A DNA stretch of 64,000 bases from positions 102,159,622 to 102,223,621 of the forward strand of contig OW121744.1 of NCBI GenBank assembly GCA_933228675.1. The letters run 5' to 3'. The notes beneath the pieces are model-generated. The model ran no database searches, was not told where the DNA came from, and was given only the letters and a program-made list of their open reading frames with translations. Below are positions 1-12,606 of the stretch, one piece after another (positions within the stretch are counted from its first letter, which is position 1; the number at the start of each line of letters is the position of its first letter). The position numbers and the translations under genes were made by a program. This DNA comes from Stomorhina lunata. Lineage: Eukaryota > Arthropoda > Insecta > Diptera > Rhiniidae.

Positions 1-840
1 AGCCTGTTAATTAACATAGGTAAAATATTGATTTTTCGATCGCTAAAAAAAATTCTTTTGAGAGAGATTTTAAAGAATTTTGTTTGAAATTGTTTAAAAA
101 TTATGAAATTTTGTTTCATATTTTTTTTGACAAAAATTTGTACTACAAATTTTGAGCTCCTAATAAAAATCATAAAATTATCTTGACATGATCAGCAATT
201 AATTTTACAATAAAAAATATTTTTATTATTTATAGCAAAGTTGTGAAAAGTGGTGCTTAACCTCAATTAAAATATGTCAAGATCGTTTACATTGACTGAC
301 ATAAATATTTTCCTAAACGATCTTGACATTTTTACTATTAACTCATGATAATTTTTAAAAAATCTGCGAAAGCTTTTTTCTAATTATTAGGAGTCCAGTA
401 AGCTTTTTTGCTATATATTCTAATGGGACTACAGAATTTTTACCTCAACACTTTTTAATGAACTTTAAGATCACCTGCTCTCTCTTTCTTACCTTGACAC
501 TAATATTTAATTTACCCTGAATTTATTTAAATTTATATAAAAGTGTATCATTTGAATAGGCAGTCATCATCGGAAACAACTTGATTTTTTTCTAAAATTT
601 TAAAAAATTTTTAACTAAAAGAATTTCAACAAAAAAAACTTCTTTTTACGTCACTTTTTACCCTCATCAATGCGGATCTTGTTTTTTTAAAAATCACTTA
701 ACATTTAATGACCCATAAAACATCATAACATTTATTTCTTTTGTTTGGGCAACCAATGGAGGGGTCTTGCTTTGTTGAAAAGTAACATACGAGGGGTGTA
801 CTATAAGTTTGAAGAACTGATCTTAAACTGATAAAATAAT
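1..840. other. AT-rich non-coding flank
   Basis: No gene or tandem array is visible here. The stretch carries one copy of the dispersed motif (GAGCTCCTAATAAAAAT near 152-168), a reverse-like AGGAGTCC near 390, and the 16-bp hairpin listed separately. Sequence complexity is higher than in the array that follows. It may be ordinary intergenic or intronic DNA; nothing decides between these. Confidence 0.5.
274..329. repeat. Perfect 16-bp inverted repeat (hairpin)
   Basis: ATGTCAAGATCGTTTA at 274-289 is the exact reverse complement of TAAACGATCTTGACAT at 314-329, with a 24-bp loop. A further TCTTGACATGATC lies at 181-193, so the CTTGACAT half-site occurs three times in 150 bp. It could be a stem in RNA, a remnant of short terminal inverted repeats, or chance. 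No function is visible. Confidence 0.7.
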
Positions 841-2996
841 GAAATCATATTTCTACACGGCATACAAAATATACTGACATTTTTCAATATATAAAACTGT
901 TATACAGACACTTTTCTATATAGAAAACTGTTATACTGACATTTTAATATATAATAAACTGTTATACTTATATTTTTGAATATATAAAACTATTATATTG
1001 ACAATTTTCTGTATAGAAAACTGTTATATTGGCACTTTTCTATATAGACAACTGTTATACTGAGACTTTTCTGTACACAAAACGTTTATACTTGCATTTA
1101 TAATATAGAAAACTGTTATATTGAAACTTTTCCATATAGAAAACTGTTATATTGAAACTTTTTGACATTAAAAACTGTTATACCGACACTTTTTTATATA
1201 AAAAAACTGTTATAGTGACACTTTTTTGTATAGAAAACTGTTATACCGACACTTTACTATATAGAAAATTGTTATATTCACACTTTTTTTCCATGGAAAA
1301 CTGTTCTACTAATACTTTTCTATATAGAAAACTGTTCTACTAACACTTTTCTATATAGAAAAAAAAGTGTCATACTGACACTTTTCTATATAGAAAACTG
1401 TCACACTGACACTTTTCTATATAGAAAACTGTCACACTGACACTTTTCTATATAGAAAACTGTCATACTGACACTTTTCTATATAGAAAACTGTTCTACT
1501 AACACTTTTCTATATAGAAAACTGACACTTTTCTATATAGAAAACTGACACTTTTCTGTATAGAAAACTGTCATACTGACACTTTTCTATATAGAAAACT
1601 GTCCTACTGACACTTTTCTATATAGAAAACTGTCATTCTGATACTTTTCTATATAGAAAACTGTCATACTGACACTTTTCTATATAGAAAACTGTCATAC
1701 TGACACTTTTCTATATAGAAAACTGTTCTACTAACACTTTTCTATACAGAAAACTGTTCTACTAACACTTTTCTATACAGAAAACTGTTCTACTAACACT
1801 TTTCTATATAGAAAAAAAGTGTCATACTGACACTTTTCTATATAGAAAACTGTCACACTGACACTTTTCTATATAGAAAACTGTCACACTGACACTTTTC
1901 TATATAGAAAACTGTCACACTGACACTTTTCTATATAGAAAACTGTCATACTGACACTTTTCTATATAGAAAACTGTCATACTAACACTTTTCTATATAG
2001 AAAACTGTCATACTGACACTTTTCTATATAGAAAACTATCATACTGACACTTTTCTATATAGAAAACTGTCATACTGACACTTTTCTATATAGAAAACTG
2101 TCATACTGACACTTTTCTATATAGAAAACTGTCATACTGACACTTTTCTATATAGAAAACTGTCATATTAACACTTTTCTATATAGAAAACTGTCATACT
2201 GACACTTTTCTATATAGAAAACTGTCATACTGACACTTTTCTATATAGAAAACTGTCATACTGACACTTTTCTATGTAGAAAACTGTCATACTGACACTT
2301 TTCTATACAGAAAACTGTCATACTGACACTTTTCTATACAGAAAACTGTCATACTGACACTTTTCTATATAGAAAACTGTCATACTGACACTTTTCTATA
2401 TAGAAAACTGTCATACTGACACCTTTCTATACAGAAAACTGTCATATTGACACTTTTCTATGTAGAAAACTGTCATACTGACACTTTTCTATACAGAAAA
2501 CCGTCATACTGACACTTTTCTATATAGAAAACTGTCATACTGACATTTTCTATATAGAAAACTGTCATTCTGACATTTTCTATATAGAAAACTGTCATAC
2601 TGACACTTTTCTATATAGAAAATTGTCATACTGACACTTTTCTATATAGAAAACTGTCATACTGACACTTTTCTATATAGAAAACTGTCATACTGACACT
2701 TTTCTATATAGAAACTTGTCATACTGACACTTTTCTATATAGAAAACTGTCATACTGACACTTTTCTATATAGAAAACTTTCATACTGACACTTTTCTAT
2801 ATAGAAAATTGTCATACTGACACTTTTCTATATAGAAAACTGTCATACTGACACTTTTCTATATAGAAAACTGTCATACTGACACTTTTCGATATAGAAA
2901 ACTGACACTTTTCTTTATGGAAAACTGTTCTACCAACACTTTTCTATATAGAAAACTGTTCTACTAACACTTTTCTATATAGAAAACTGTCATACC
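841..2996. repeat. 31-bp satellite array, linker type CTGTCATACTGAC
   Basis: About 68 head-to-tail units of 31 bp. Each has an extended palindromic core CTTTTCTATATAGAAAA (two extra bases compared with other arrays) followed by linker CTGTCATACTGAC. Exact 31-bp spacing can be read at 1381, 1412 and 1443. The units are poorly conserved at 850-1370 and again after about 2890, and most uniform at 1370-2880, as expected if unequal crossing-over homogenises the middle of an array. A few 22-bp units (1500-1560) lack nine linker bases. The unit is not a multiple of three and supports no protein. Confidence 0.95.
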
Positions 2997-3366
2997 GAAA
3001 TATTTCCTTAAATATTACTGTTATAAAAACTGTTCTACTAACATTTTTTTGTTGTACAAATAGTTCTTTTTTAGTTTTATATATGATAATTTGATGTTGC
3101 GTTTTTGAGCCCTCCTAATTTTCTATGACAGCTCATTTGTGTTCACTTTTGGGACTATTACATTTCCATTTTATTGTATTATTTTGTGTGGAAATCTACT
3201 AAAATTTATGAAATCCTAATAAAAATCTGACATTTTTTTTGTGTGGTTATTGATTACTTTTTTTAATTGTAGAAAAAAATTAATAATAAATAAACGATTG
3301 GGAAATTCTTTTTATTGATCAAAAATCTGGGAGATTAACAAAAATGAGACCTTTAAAATTCCTCAA

Positions 3367-3420
3367 ATAAGCCGTGATCATGACAAATTTTAGTGATAAA
3401 TATTATTATCACGGGCTTAT
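3367..3420. repeat. Imperfect hairpin with GC-containing stem
   Basis: ATAAGCCGTGAT (3367-3378) pairs with ATCACGGGCTTAT (3408-3420), leaving one bulged G. The loop itself contains GTGATAA/TTATCAC, so two alternative stems are possible. The compensating symmetry in an AT-rich context is noticeable, but no U-tract terminator or recognised RNA family is present. Function unknown. Confidence 0.5.
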
Positions 3421-4239
3421 CGTAGGAATTTTTTATTGAACATTTGATTTATAAATTTGTCATACGATTATTATTCGTTTACGAATAAGGGGATATATCT
3501 TAGGATCGAGTTTATTTAATTATTAAAATCTGAAAATTCGTTAGAACTGAATACATTCTCTGTCCCTTTCCGGTAATTGTCAGAAGGTATTGAAAAATAT
3601 GTTCCATGTTCGAGTAAGAGAGATAGAAATCTATCAAGTTAAAGACTACTCTTTTTGAACATTTCTTAATTTTCTTCTTGAAATTTCTGAGTTCTTGTTA
3701 TTCTACCATTTTTATTGTTTTTTATTAAGACAAATTTATTAAATTTTGTTTTGTTACCAAAATTTTTTGGGTGTAAAAATGGGGTACCCACTAATTATTA
3801 AATAAAATTTGAAAAATTTGTTCGAATATAAGAATCGAGACCTCGCTGAGGACAAAAACTAAAAAATGTCTAATATTATTTTACCAGAGGGCCATAATTT
3901 AATAAACTTTAATTTTTTTTAAATGTGGTATTGATCCATTTAAATTGATTTTAAAATTTTTTTAACATATTTTAGAAGATTTTCCATTTCAATTACCGAC
4001 CTTTTCAATCAATATCTCCATAATAACAGTTCTGAGCAAAAGAGACACCTATAGTCTTGCATATACATATCTTTATATAACTTTCTCTTTCCCTAACTCC
4101 CACAGTTCCGAAAAACTGGTTTTTACTTTGATAATTTTTAAAATAGGCCGTTTTCTATCCAATATTTTCAAATTTTTTTTGTGTACACTTCAACAATGAA
4201 AAATTATCATTCCCGGTGCTAGAATTTTCGAGATATCAA

Positions 4240-4705
4240 CTTTCTAAATTTCCTAGCCTCTTGTTGAAAAACGAGCAATTACCGTGTCAGAATTGTAATA
4301 AAATTGTGACAAATTTACGATTCATAAAATAATTTAATAAAAATTAAAAAAATAATGGAAGAAACTTAGAAAAACATTCAAAAGTTGCTAGAAAGTTTCC
4401 GATATTGGCTGCCTATAATTTCTTCTAACCTATTGAAAAACAAGCAATTATTGACTTAGAAAACTAACCGAAACCCCACATAATGAAAAATTATAGCTAA
4501 AAAATCGATTTTAAAAAGATAGCGGACATTTTAATATCAAAATTTTCTCAAATAAAATTTTCAACACAAAAAACTAAAATGAAAAAAAATTCTAATTTTT
4601 ACTATCTAAAATTTCTGCTGGCCCTTTCAAAAACAAGCAATTATTGACTTAATTAATACCCACTTGAGAAATTATATCAAAATTTATGGACAATTTCGAA
4701 AGATA
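4240..4705 (+). repeat. Degenerate tandem repeat, three copies of about 170-190 bp
   Basis: The marker AGCAATT, preceded by TTGAAAAAC or TTTCAAAAAC and followed by ATTGACTTA or a relative, occurs at 4274, 4443 and 4636. Each copy is introduced by a TTTCnnCTnnCC stretch. Spacing is 169 and 193 bp. The copies are strongly diverged, so this is an old tandem repeat that is no longer being homogenised. Confidence 0.6.
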
Positions 4706-4964
4706 ACAACGGTCCTATAATTCCTATAATTTTTCAAAATATTTATTTTTTTATTTTATTTTATTAAGTGTTTTTTAGGTATTAAAAAAAGTTCAGGTTA
4801 TTATTATTTTAATATTTATTTAAACAAAAGGCGCTCAGAAAATCAAAGCAGGAAACTTTTTTATAAAACCACCAAAAATATACATAAAGAATAACTAGGG
4901 GATTCACAAAGCGTCATATCAAGCAAAAATTATATAAATGTAATAAAAGAAATATTTCACACTG

Positions 4965-7032
4965 TTCTATAGAAAGGTCTTCATATCATCATATTTTCTA
5001 TAGAAAAGTCTTAATATAATTAACTTTTTTTATAGAAATGTCTTTCTATCGTAAACTTTTCTATAAAAATATCTTCCTATCGGCAACTTTTCTTTAAAAA
5101 TGTCAACTTTCCTTATGAAATGTCTTCATATAGTCAACTTTCCTTAAAGAAATGTCTTCCTATCGTCAACTTTCCTAAAGAAATGTCTTGCTATCGTTAA
5201 CTTTTCTAAAGAAATATCTCCCTATTGTCAACTTTTCTAAGGAAATGTCTTCCTATCGTCAACTTTTCTAAAGAAATGTATTCCTTTTGTCAACTTTTCT
5301 ATAGAAATGTCTTCCTTTCGTTAATGTTTCTATAGAAATGTCTTCTTATCGTCAACTTTTCTATAGAAAAGTCTTCCTGTCGTCAACTTTTCTATAGAAA
5401 AGTCTTCCTATCGTCAACTTTTCTATAGAAAAGTCTTCCTATCGTCAACTTTTCTATAGAAATGTCTTCCTATCGTCAACTTTTCTATAGAAATGTCTTC
5501 CTATCGTCAACTTTTCTATAGAAATGTCTTCCTATCGTCAACTTTTCTATAGAAATGTCTTCCTATCGTCAACTTTTCTATAGAAAAGTCTTCCTATCGT
5601 CAACTTTTCTATAGAAAAGTCTTCCTATCGTCAACTTTTCTATAGAAAAGTCTTCCTATCGTCAACTTTTCTATAGAAAAGTCTTCCTATCGTCAACTTT
5701 TCTATAGAAATGTCTTCCTATCGTCAACTTTTCTATAGAAATGTCTTCCTATCGTCAACTTTTATATAGAAATGTTTTCCTATTGTCAACTTTTCTATAG
5801 AAATATCATAATATTGTCAACTTTTCTAAAGAAATGTCTTCCTATCGTCAACTTTTCTATAGAAATGTCTTCCTATCGTCAACTTTTCTATAGAAATGTC
5901 TTCCTATCGTCAACTTTTAAATAGAAATCTCTTCCTATCGTCAACTTTTATATAGAAATGTTTTCCTATTGTCAACTTTTCTATAGAAATATCATAATAT
6001 TGTCAACTTTTCTATAGAAATGTCTTCCTATCGTCAACTTTTCTATAGAAATGTCTTCCTATCGTCAACTTTTAAATAGAAATCTCTTCCTATCGTCAAC
6101 TTTTATATAGAAATGTTTTCCTATTGTCAACTTTTCTATAGAAATATCATAATATTGTCAACTTTTCTATAGAAATGTCTTCCTATCGTCAACTTTTCTA
6201 TAGAAATGTCTTCCTATCGTCAACTTTTCTATAGAAATGTCTTCCTATCGTCAACTTTTCTATAGAAATGTCTTCCTATCGTCAACTTTTCTATAGAAAT
6301 GTCTTCCTATCGTCAACTTTTCTATAGAAATGTCTTTCTATCGTCAACTTTTCTATAGAAATGTCTTCCTATCGTCAACTTTTCTATAGAAATGTCTTCC
6401 TATCGTCAACTTTTCTATAGGAATGTCTTCCTATCGTCAACTTTTCTATAGAAAAGTCTTCCTATCGTCAACTTTTCTATAGAAAAGTCTTCCTATCGTC
6501 AACTATTCTATAGAAAAGTCTTCCTATCGTCAACTTTTCTATACAAAAGTCTTCCTTTCATCGACTTTTCTATAGAAAAGGTTCCTGTCATCAACTTTTC
6601 TATAAAAATGTCTTCCTATCGTCAACTTTTCCATAGAAATGTCTTCCTATCGTCAACTTTTCTATAGAAATGTCTTCCTATCGTCAACTTTTCTATAGAA
6701 AAGTCTTCCTATCATCAACTTTTCTATAGAAATGTTTGCCTTTCGTCAACTTTTCTATAGAAGTGTTTGCCTTTCGTCAACTTTTCTATAGAAATGTTTG
6801 CCTTTCGTCAACTTTTCTATAAAAATGTTTGCCTTTCGTCAACTTTTCTATAGAAATGTTTGCCTATCGTCAACTTTTCTATAGAAATGTTTGCCTTTCG
6901 TCAACTTTTCTATAGAAATGTTTGCCTTTCCTCAACTTTTCTATTGAAAACTTTGCCTTTCGTCAACTTTTCTATAGAAAAGTTTGCCTTTCGTCAATTT
7001 TTCTATAGAAATGTTTGCCTATCGTCAACTTT
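4965..7032 (+). repeat. 31-bp satellite array, linker type TCTTCCTATCGTCAAC
   Basis: About 66 units. Each has core TTTTCTATAGAAA, then a variable TG or AG, then linker TCTTCCTATCGTCAAC. Exact 31-bp spacing is seen at 5481 and 5512. Variants TTGCCTTTCGTCAAC dominate the 3' end (6720-7020). A higher-order repeat is visible: variant units TTTTATATAG, followed by one carrying ATATCATAATATTG, recur at 5760, 5946 and 6101, which is six and then five units apart. Edge units (4965-5220) are degenerate. The same linker is found again at 8.6-11.3 kb and 38-44.6 kb. Confidence 0.95.
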
Positions 7033-8450
7033 GATAAGTAATACTGCAACATTATGACTTGTATTAGATCTGGTGAATACCTTGAATTTCATGAACGAGA
7101 TTTTTAACTAAAAAAACAGAATAAATTCGGGCTTATTAATCGGGGGAGAAATCTATTCTGCTGAATTTGATTAGGCGCTCAGAAAAATCTGTAGAAATAT
7201 TCAAAATTATCTAAAAAGTTTTGAAAAATATTGTAAAATTTAAAAACATGTAAGAAAATTGGAGAATTTGGGTGGTAAATAACATTTCTCTCTTATTTTC
7301 TGAAATATCCCAATATTTGGAAAGCTTCTAAATATTCGAAAAGTCTAGTGAAATCCCAAAGCTAACGAAATTACTAGGAAGTCAGTTTTTGATACTTAAA
7401 AAATGTAATTTTTTACTTAATTTCTAGAAAAAGTTTAGGAAATAATTTATAACTAAATACTTAGAAATCGTGTTAGAAGACCCATTATTGCCCTTAATTT
7501 ATTTTTAACACCCTAAAAGAACAAGTGAAATCAAAACTATAGCATTCGAATAGGAGTACAGAAAATTTCAAAACAAAATATTAAAATAAAAATTAAAATT
7601 GAAGAAAAGAGGAAAGACAGTGTGAAAAAACAGCTCGTGAAAACCTTGAAAAGCTGTTTTTATTTTATCGCCCAATAAATTTTAGATTGTCAAGGTCTGG
7701 TTTCTAAAGTTTTATGATTTTTGTAATAATATTTAGAAAACCTATTAATCAACCTAAAATCCAACAAAAATTGTGGGTACAAAACCTTCTTGAAACCCTG
7801 AAAGCCTAGTGAAAACTGTCAATTTTTTTTGTGATATTGATTGTCGAATGTCAAAATAATAATGGGAAAGATTAAACATTTAACTATCAATAAAATCGAT
7901 TATATCGCTCTGATGAAACATAGTACCCATTAATATTTTCCTCATAAACTCGTTAAATACCTTCACTATATTTATACAAACTACTCGTTTATTTCAAATG
8001 AAACTCTATTTATCTCTAACAAAAAAAGTAATCAATAACCACAAAAACATGTCAGTTTTCACTAGGCTCTCATCGTTTTCAGCACGCGCCGCACTCATTC
8101 CCTCAAAAGGGGAAAATTTGTATCCAAAAGTTTTTTATTTTAAGGCACATGCCCTTAGTAGCCAAATATCAATAAAAGAAGCCATTAAATATAGTAAATA
8201 AAAAACACGAACCAACGAAACCTCCCCCGAACATAGAACGCAGCACATTAAAATGTTCAGTAGAAGTAAATTAGGGTGGCTCAAATTTCAAATAAAATAT
8301 GTTGACCAAAAAAACTAAACAAATACAATCATACTTTCACACATTAATCCCAAATAAAGCTACTCATACTATGCAAATCTTAACAATATCTCAAACCAAA
8401 TATAGAAAATCGGTGTGATAGTTTTCGAGATTTGTGATGAAATTTTTCTT
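7033..8450. other. Low-copy AT-rich spacer
   Basis: No supported gene. CCTAGTGAAAACTG occurs forward at about 7806 and in reverse complement at about 8053-8066, each followed by a T-rich run and GTG; these are members of the dispersed motif and form an inverted pair about 250 bp apart. A short stem AAAACAGCT/AGCTGTTTTT lies at 7627-7663. The GC-containing stretch GCACGCGCCGCACTC (about 8082-8096) stands out but gives no recognisable protein. Confidence 0.5.
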
Positions 8451-8624
8451 AAAAAAAATTTCGATGAAATTGAATTTATCTTATAAAAAAATATTGATAA
8501 AATATTTCTTATACAAAAATTTTGAAGAAATTTTTCCTACACAAAATTTTTTGATGAAATTTTTCTTATATAAAAATTTTTATGAAATTTTTTTATATTA
8601 GAAAAATTTTAATGAAACCATAGA
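8451..8624 (-). repeat. Degenerate CTTATA/AAATTTT low-complexity array edge
   Basis: Loose repeats of GATGAAATTTTTCTTATA with AAAAATTTT. The units have lost a fixed period. They grade into the array at 8625 and reappear at 9170-9500 and 11250-11400, so they look like decayed outer units of the same composite. Confidence 0.7.
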
Positions 8625-9165
8625 AAAGTTCACGATAGAAAGACTTTACTATAGAAAAGTTGACGATAACAAGACTTTACTATAGAAAAGTTGACGATAG
8701 AAAGACCTTACTATAGAAAAGTTGACGATAGGAAGACTTTACTATAGAAAAGTTGACGATTGGAAAACTTTGCTATAGAAAAGTTGACGATTGGAAGACT
8801 TTACTATAGAAAAAGTAACGATTTGAAGACTTTACTATAGAAAAGTTTACGGTAGGAAGATTTTAGTATAGAAAAGTTGACGATAGGAAGACTTTACTGT
8901 AGAAAAATTGACGATAGGAAAACTTTACTATAGAAAAGTTGACGATAGGAAAACTTTACTACAGAAAAGTTGACGATAGGAAGACATTTCTATTGAAAAG
9001 TTGACGATAGGAAGACATTTCTATAGAAAAGTTACGATAGAAAGACATTTCTATAGAAAAGTTGACCAAAGGAAACATTTCTTTGGAAAAGTTGACCAAG
9101 GAAAACAGTTCTATAGAAAAGTAAACGATAGGAAGACATTTCTATAGAAAAGTTGACGATAGAAA
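8625..9165 (-). repeat. 31-bp satellite array, TCGTCAAC linker, reverse orientation
   Basis: About 17 units reading AAAAGTTGACGATAGGAAGAC then TTTACTATAG or ATTTCTATAG, the reverse complement of the arrays at 5.0-7.0 and 9.7-11.25 kb. Units are less uniform than in the forward arrays. Together with the forward array after 9736 it forms an inverted pair around a centre near 9500. Confidence 0.9.
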
Positions 9166-9735
9166 GAAAATGTTCTTATTTTGATAAAATTTTTCTTATA
9201 TGAAATTTTTCTTATAGAAAAATTTTGATGAAATTTTTCTTATAGAAAAATTTTATTGAAATTTTCTTATAGAAAAACGTTGATCAAATTTTTTATAGGA
9301 AAATGTTGACGAATTTTTTTTTTTTATAGAAAAATTGTGATGAAATTTTTTCTTAAAGAAAACTTTTGATAGAATTTTTTTTATTGAAAAATTTTGATAG
9401 GATTTTTCTTATACAAAAATTTTAATCAAATTTTTCTTATAGAAGAAGTTTTATAGAATTTTTCTTATAGAAATTATAGAATTTTTACGAAAAATTTCTT
9501 ATAGAAAAACTTTTATATAATAAAAATTTTATCAAAATTTTTGTATAAGAAAAATTTCATAAAAATTTTTCTATATGAAAAATTTCATAAAAATTTTTCT
9601 ATATGAAAAATTTCATCAAAATTTTTCTATATGAAAAATTTAATTAAAATTTGTCTATTAGAAATATTTTATGAAAATTTTTTTATAAGAAAAATTTTAT
9701 AAAAATTTTTCTATAAGAAAAGTTTCATCAAATTT
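9166..9735. repeat. Degenerate AT repeat with orientation switch near 9500
   Basis: The first part reads GATGAAATTTTTCTTATAG with AAAAATTTT. From about 9500 the reverse form appears: GAAAAATTTCATAAAAATTT then TTCTATATG. The segment is therefore a loose palindrome joining the reverse array on its left to the forward array on its right, and is the apex of a small inverted repeat. Confidence 0.7.
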
Positions 9736-11250
9736 TTCTAAATTTTTCTAGAAATGTCTTCCTATCGTCTAAAGAAATGTCTTCATATCGTCAACTTTTC
9801 TATAGAAATGTCTTCCTATCGTCAACTTTTCTATAGAAATGTCTTCCTATCGTCAACTTTTCTATAGATATGTCTTCCTATCGTCAACTTTTCTATAGAA
9901 ATGTCTTCCTATCGTCAACTTTTCTATAGAAATGTCTTCCTATCGTCAACTTTTCTATAGAAATGTCTTCCTATCGTTAACTTTTCTATAGAAATGTCTT
10001 CCTATCGTCAACTTTTCTATAGAAATGTCTTCCTATCGTCTAAAGAAATGTCTTCATATCGTCAACTTTTCTATAGAAATGTCTTCCTATCGTCAACTTT
10101 TCTATAGAAATGTCTTCCTATCGTCAACTTTTCTATAGAAATGTCTTCCTATCGTCAACTTTTCTATAGAAATGTCTTCCTATCGTCAACTTTTCTATAG
10201 AAATGTCTTCCTATCGTCAACTTTTCTATAGAAATGTCTTCCTATCGTCAACTTTTCTATAGAAATGTCTTCCTATCGTCAACTTTTCTACAGAAATGTC
10301 TTCCTATCATCACCTTTTCTATAGAAAAGGCTTCCTATCGTCAACTTTTCTATAGAAATGTCTTCCTATCGTCAACTTTTCTATAGAAATGTCTTCCTAT
10401 CGTCAACTTTTCTATAGAAATGTCTTCCTATCGTCAACTTTTCTATAGAAATGTCTTTCTTTGGTCAACTTTTCTATAGAAATGTCTTCGTTTGGCCAAC
10501 TTTTCTATAGAAATGTCTTCCTATCGTCAACTTTTCTATAGAAATGTCTTCCTATCGTCAACTTTTCTATAGAAATGTCTTCCTATCGTCAACTTTTCTA
10601 TAGAAATGTCTTCCTATCGTCAACTTTTCTATAGAAATGTCTTCCTATCGTCAACTTTTCTATAGAAATGTATTCCTATCGTCAACTTTTCTATAGAAAT
10701 GTCTTCCTATCATCAACTTTTCTATAGAAATGTCTTCCTATCGTCAACTTTTCTATAGAAATGTCTTCCTATCGTCAACTTTTCTATAGAAATGTCTTCC
10801 TATCGTCAACTTTTCTATAGAAATGTCTTCCTATCGTCAACTTTTCTATAGAAATGTCTTCCTATCGTCAACTTTTCTATAGAAATGTCTTCCTATCGTC
10901 AACTTTTCTATAGAAATGTCTTCCTATCGTCAACTTTTCTATAGAAATGTCTTCCTATCGTCAACTTTTCTATAGAAATGTCTTCCTATCGTCAACTTTT
11001 CTATAGAAATGTCTTCCTATCGTCAACTTTTCTATAGAAATGTCTTCCTATCGTCAACTTTTCTATAGAAATGTCTTTCTTAGGTCAACTTTTCTATAGA
11101 AATGTCTTCGTTTGGTCAACTTCTCTATAGAAATGTCTTCCTTTGGTCAACTTTTTTACAGAAATGTCTTCCTATCATCAATTTTTCTATAGAAATGTCT
11201 TCCTATAGTCAACTTTTCTATAGAAATGTCTTGCTATTGTCTACTTTTCA
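9736..11250 (+). repeat. 31-bp satellite array, TCTTCCTATCGTCAAC linker, forward
   Basis: About 48 units of TTTTCTATAGAAATG plus TCTTCCTATCGTCAAC, very uniform from 9780 to 11060. A shortened junction, TCGTCTAAAGAAATG, occurs twice (about 9757 and 10037), implying duplication of a block of about 280 bp. A pair of units with TTTGGTCAAC/TTTGGCCAAC at 10440-10500 recurs in similar form at about 11075-11140, a second sign of block duplication. Confidence 0.95.
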
Positions 11251-11400
11251 AAGAAAAATTTTGAAGAAATTTTTCTTATAGAAAAATTTTGATGAATTTT
11301 TTTTTTTTTGAGAAAAATGTTGATAATTTTTTTTATAGAAAAATTTTGATAAAATTTTTTTTATAGAAAAATTTTTATGAAATATGTTTTTTTTTTTGAA
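11251..11400. repeat. Decayed outer edge of the array
   Basis: GAAATTTTTCTTATAG and AAAAATTTTGATG repeats like those at 8451-8624 and 9170-9500, with no fixed period. This mirrors the left end of the composite. Confidence 0.6.
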
Positions 11401-12606
11401 TTAATCATTTGCTACCACCCTACTAAATTCTTTTCACACTTTCTTTGCAAAAAGAATTTATATTGTCTACAATTACTGCAGTCCTGTTCGAAAAGCAAAA
11501 CAAGTTTTTAACCTAAACCTAAAAATGTTCTCACAAAAAACAAGTCGACTGATAGACAGACACACCAAAAAAAGTGTAATTCCATTTCCGCTAAAAAACA
11601 TCGTGTGAGCAAGCATTTCCGGTTGTTGAAAGAAGTACGTGTTCCATTCGAATTCAGTGGAAAAAGACAATGTTGAAGTGTTCTAAAACACTTGTCTATG
11701 GATTTCAGAGGTTTTGTATTTTTTTGGATATGTTTGTGGAATTACAGGGAATTGTTATATATACCCAACACGTGCTGTTACTTAAATTTTGTTAAAAAAA
11801 AACACCTTTGGAATCATGTAATTTATCATCTTTTTTCCGGTTTGCTGCTTTTTTCAAGCAATTTGAGGGGACCTATTTACATAAATATTTCATTTATAGC
11901 AGATGTTTTTTTCGTTACATTTTTAAAATTTTTTACGTTAAGTAGAATTTTTCTTCTTTTTGGCCTTTGTTCCTCACAAAAATCATGTTATCCTAGTAAT
12001 ATGCCAAATTAGCATATTTAAAGTAAATTTGTATGTCTAATAGGGATAAGAAAGTACCTTTCGCTATATTGTTGCCATATGGCAATATCAATTTTATCTC
12101 AGAATTTCTTCCTATTTATGTATGTGCTCCCATTATTTAAATAGCAAAAATTCCATAGAAGGCAAAAAACTAATTCCCAGATTAAAATGCAAAAAAAAAT
12201 GTAACAAATAAAAAATATTTAAACAATTTGTCAAAGTTTCTCAAGTAAAATCATAAAAAACTCTAAAAAAAATAAAGATAACGACATCTAACAAAATCTC
12301 TGGAAATGCTAAAGGGTAACTCCATGGAAACGGATGTCATTCTTGAAGAAATTTGAATCATAATATCCTTTACAAAAATATTTTCAACATTCCTGTTACC
12401 TTTATTTTCCACACTTTTCCATAGTTTCGATATCATCTTTTACTACATTTCCGAAATTCTGTTCCCCCTTCAGAAGGGAAACCAGAAAAATTCCAAATTT
12501 ATATATTTTCAAAGGAATTTGAAACACTTGTTGCTGAAACCCAACCCTTGGAAAATTAGATAAATTTAGGTTAGTAATAAAAGTACCTAATATTTCATAG
12601 AGTCAC
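11401..12606. other. Non-repetitive AT-rich DNA without a supported gene
   Basis: This is one of the longer stretches free of satellite. It holds a perfect 14-bp palindrome TTGCCATATGGCAA at 12072-12085 and a short AAGTGTT/AACACTT stem near 11673-11693. A 106-codon open frame at 11692-12012 is rich in Phe, Leu and Ile, uses a TTG start and matches nothing I know, so I do not call it. A spliced exon cannot be excluded. Confidence 0.45.

Larger units (their letters stand above)
2997..4964. other. Low-copy AT-rich DNA between two arrays
   Basis: No supported gene. It contains a copy of the dispersed motif (AAATCCTAATAAAAATCTG near 3203-3221), the imperfect hairpin at 3367-3420 and a weak three-copy repeat at 4240-4700, both listed separately. 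The remainder is AT-rich and shows no clear structure by eye. Confidence 0.5.

Noticed and set aside
1152..1343. 63-codon frame in the first array
   Set aside because: A translation of degenerate 31-bp units (three units make 93 bp); stops appear as soon as the units become regular.
4965..7032. Arrays as replication-origin iterons or telomeric repeats
   Set aside because: No initiator gene, no bacterial context and no telomere-like G-rich strand; interspersed eukaryotic elements argue for a chromosomal interior.
6860..7057. 65-codon frame, and similar ones at 37921-38178 and 44169-44366
   Set aside because: All translate the CTATAG satellite and share peptide echoes for that reason only.
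11692..12012. 106-codon hydrophobic frame
   Set aside because: It relies on a TTG start, its composition follows local T-richness, and no domain or neighbour supports it.
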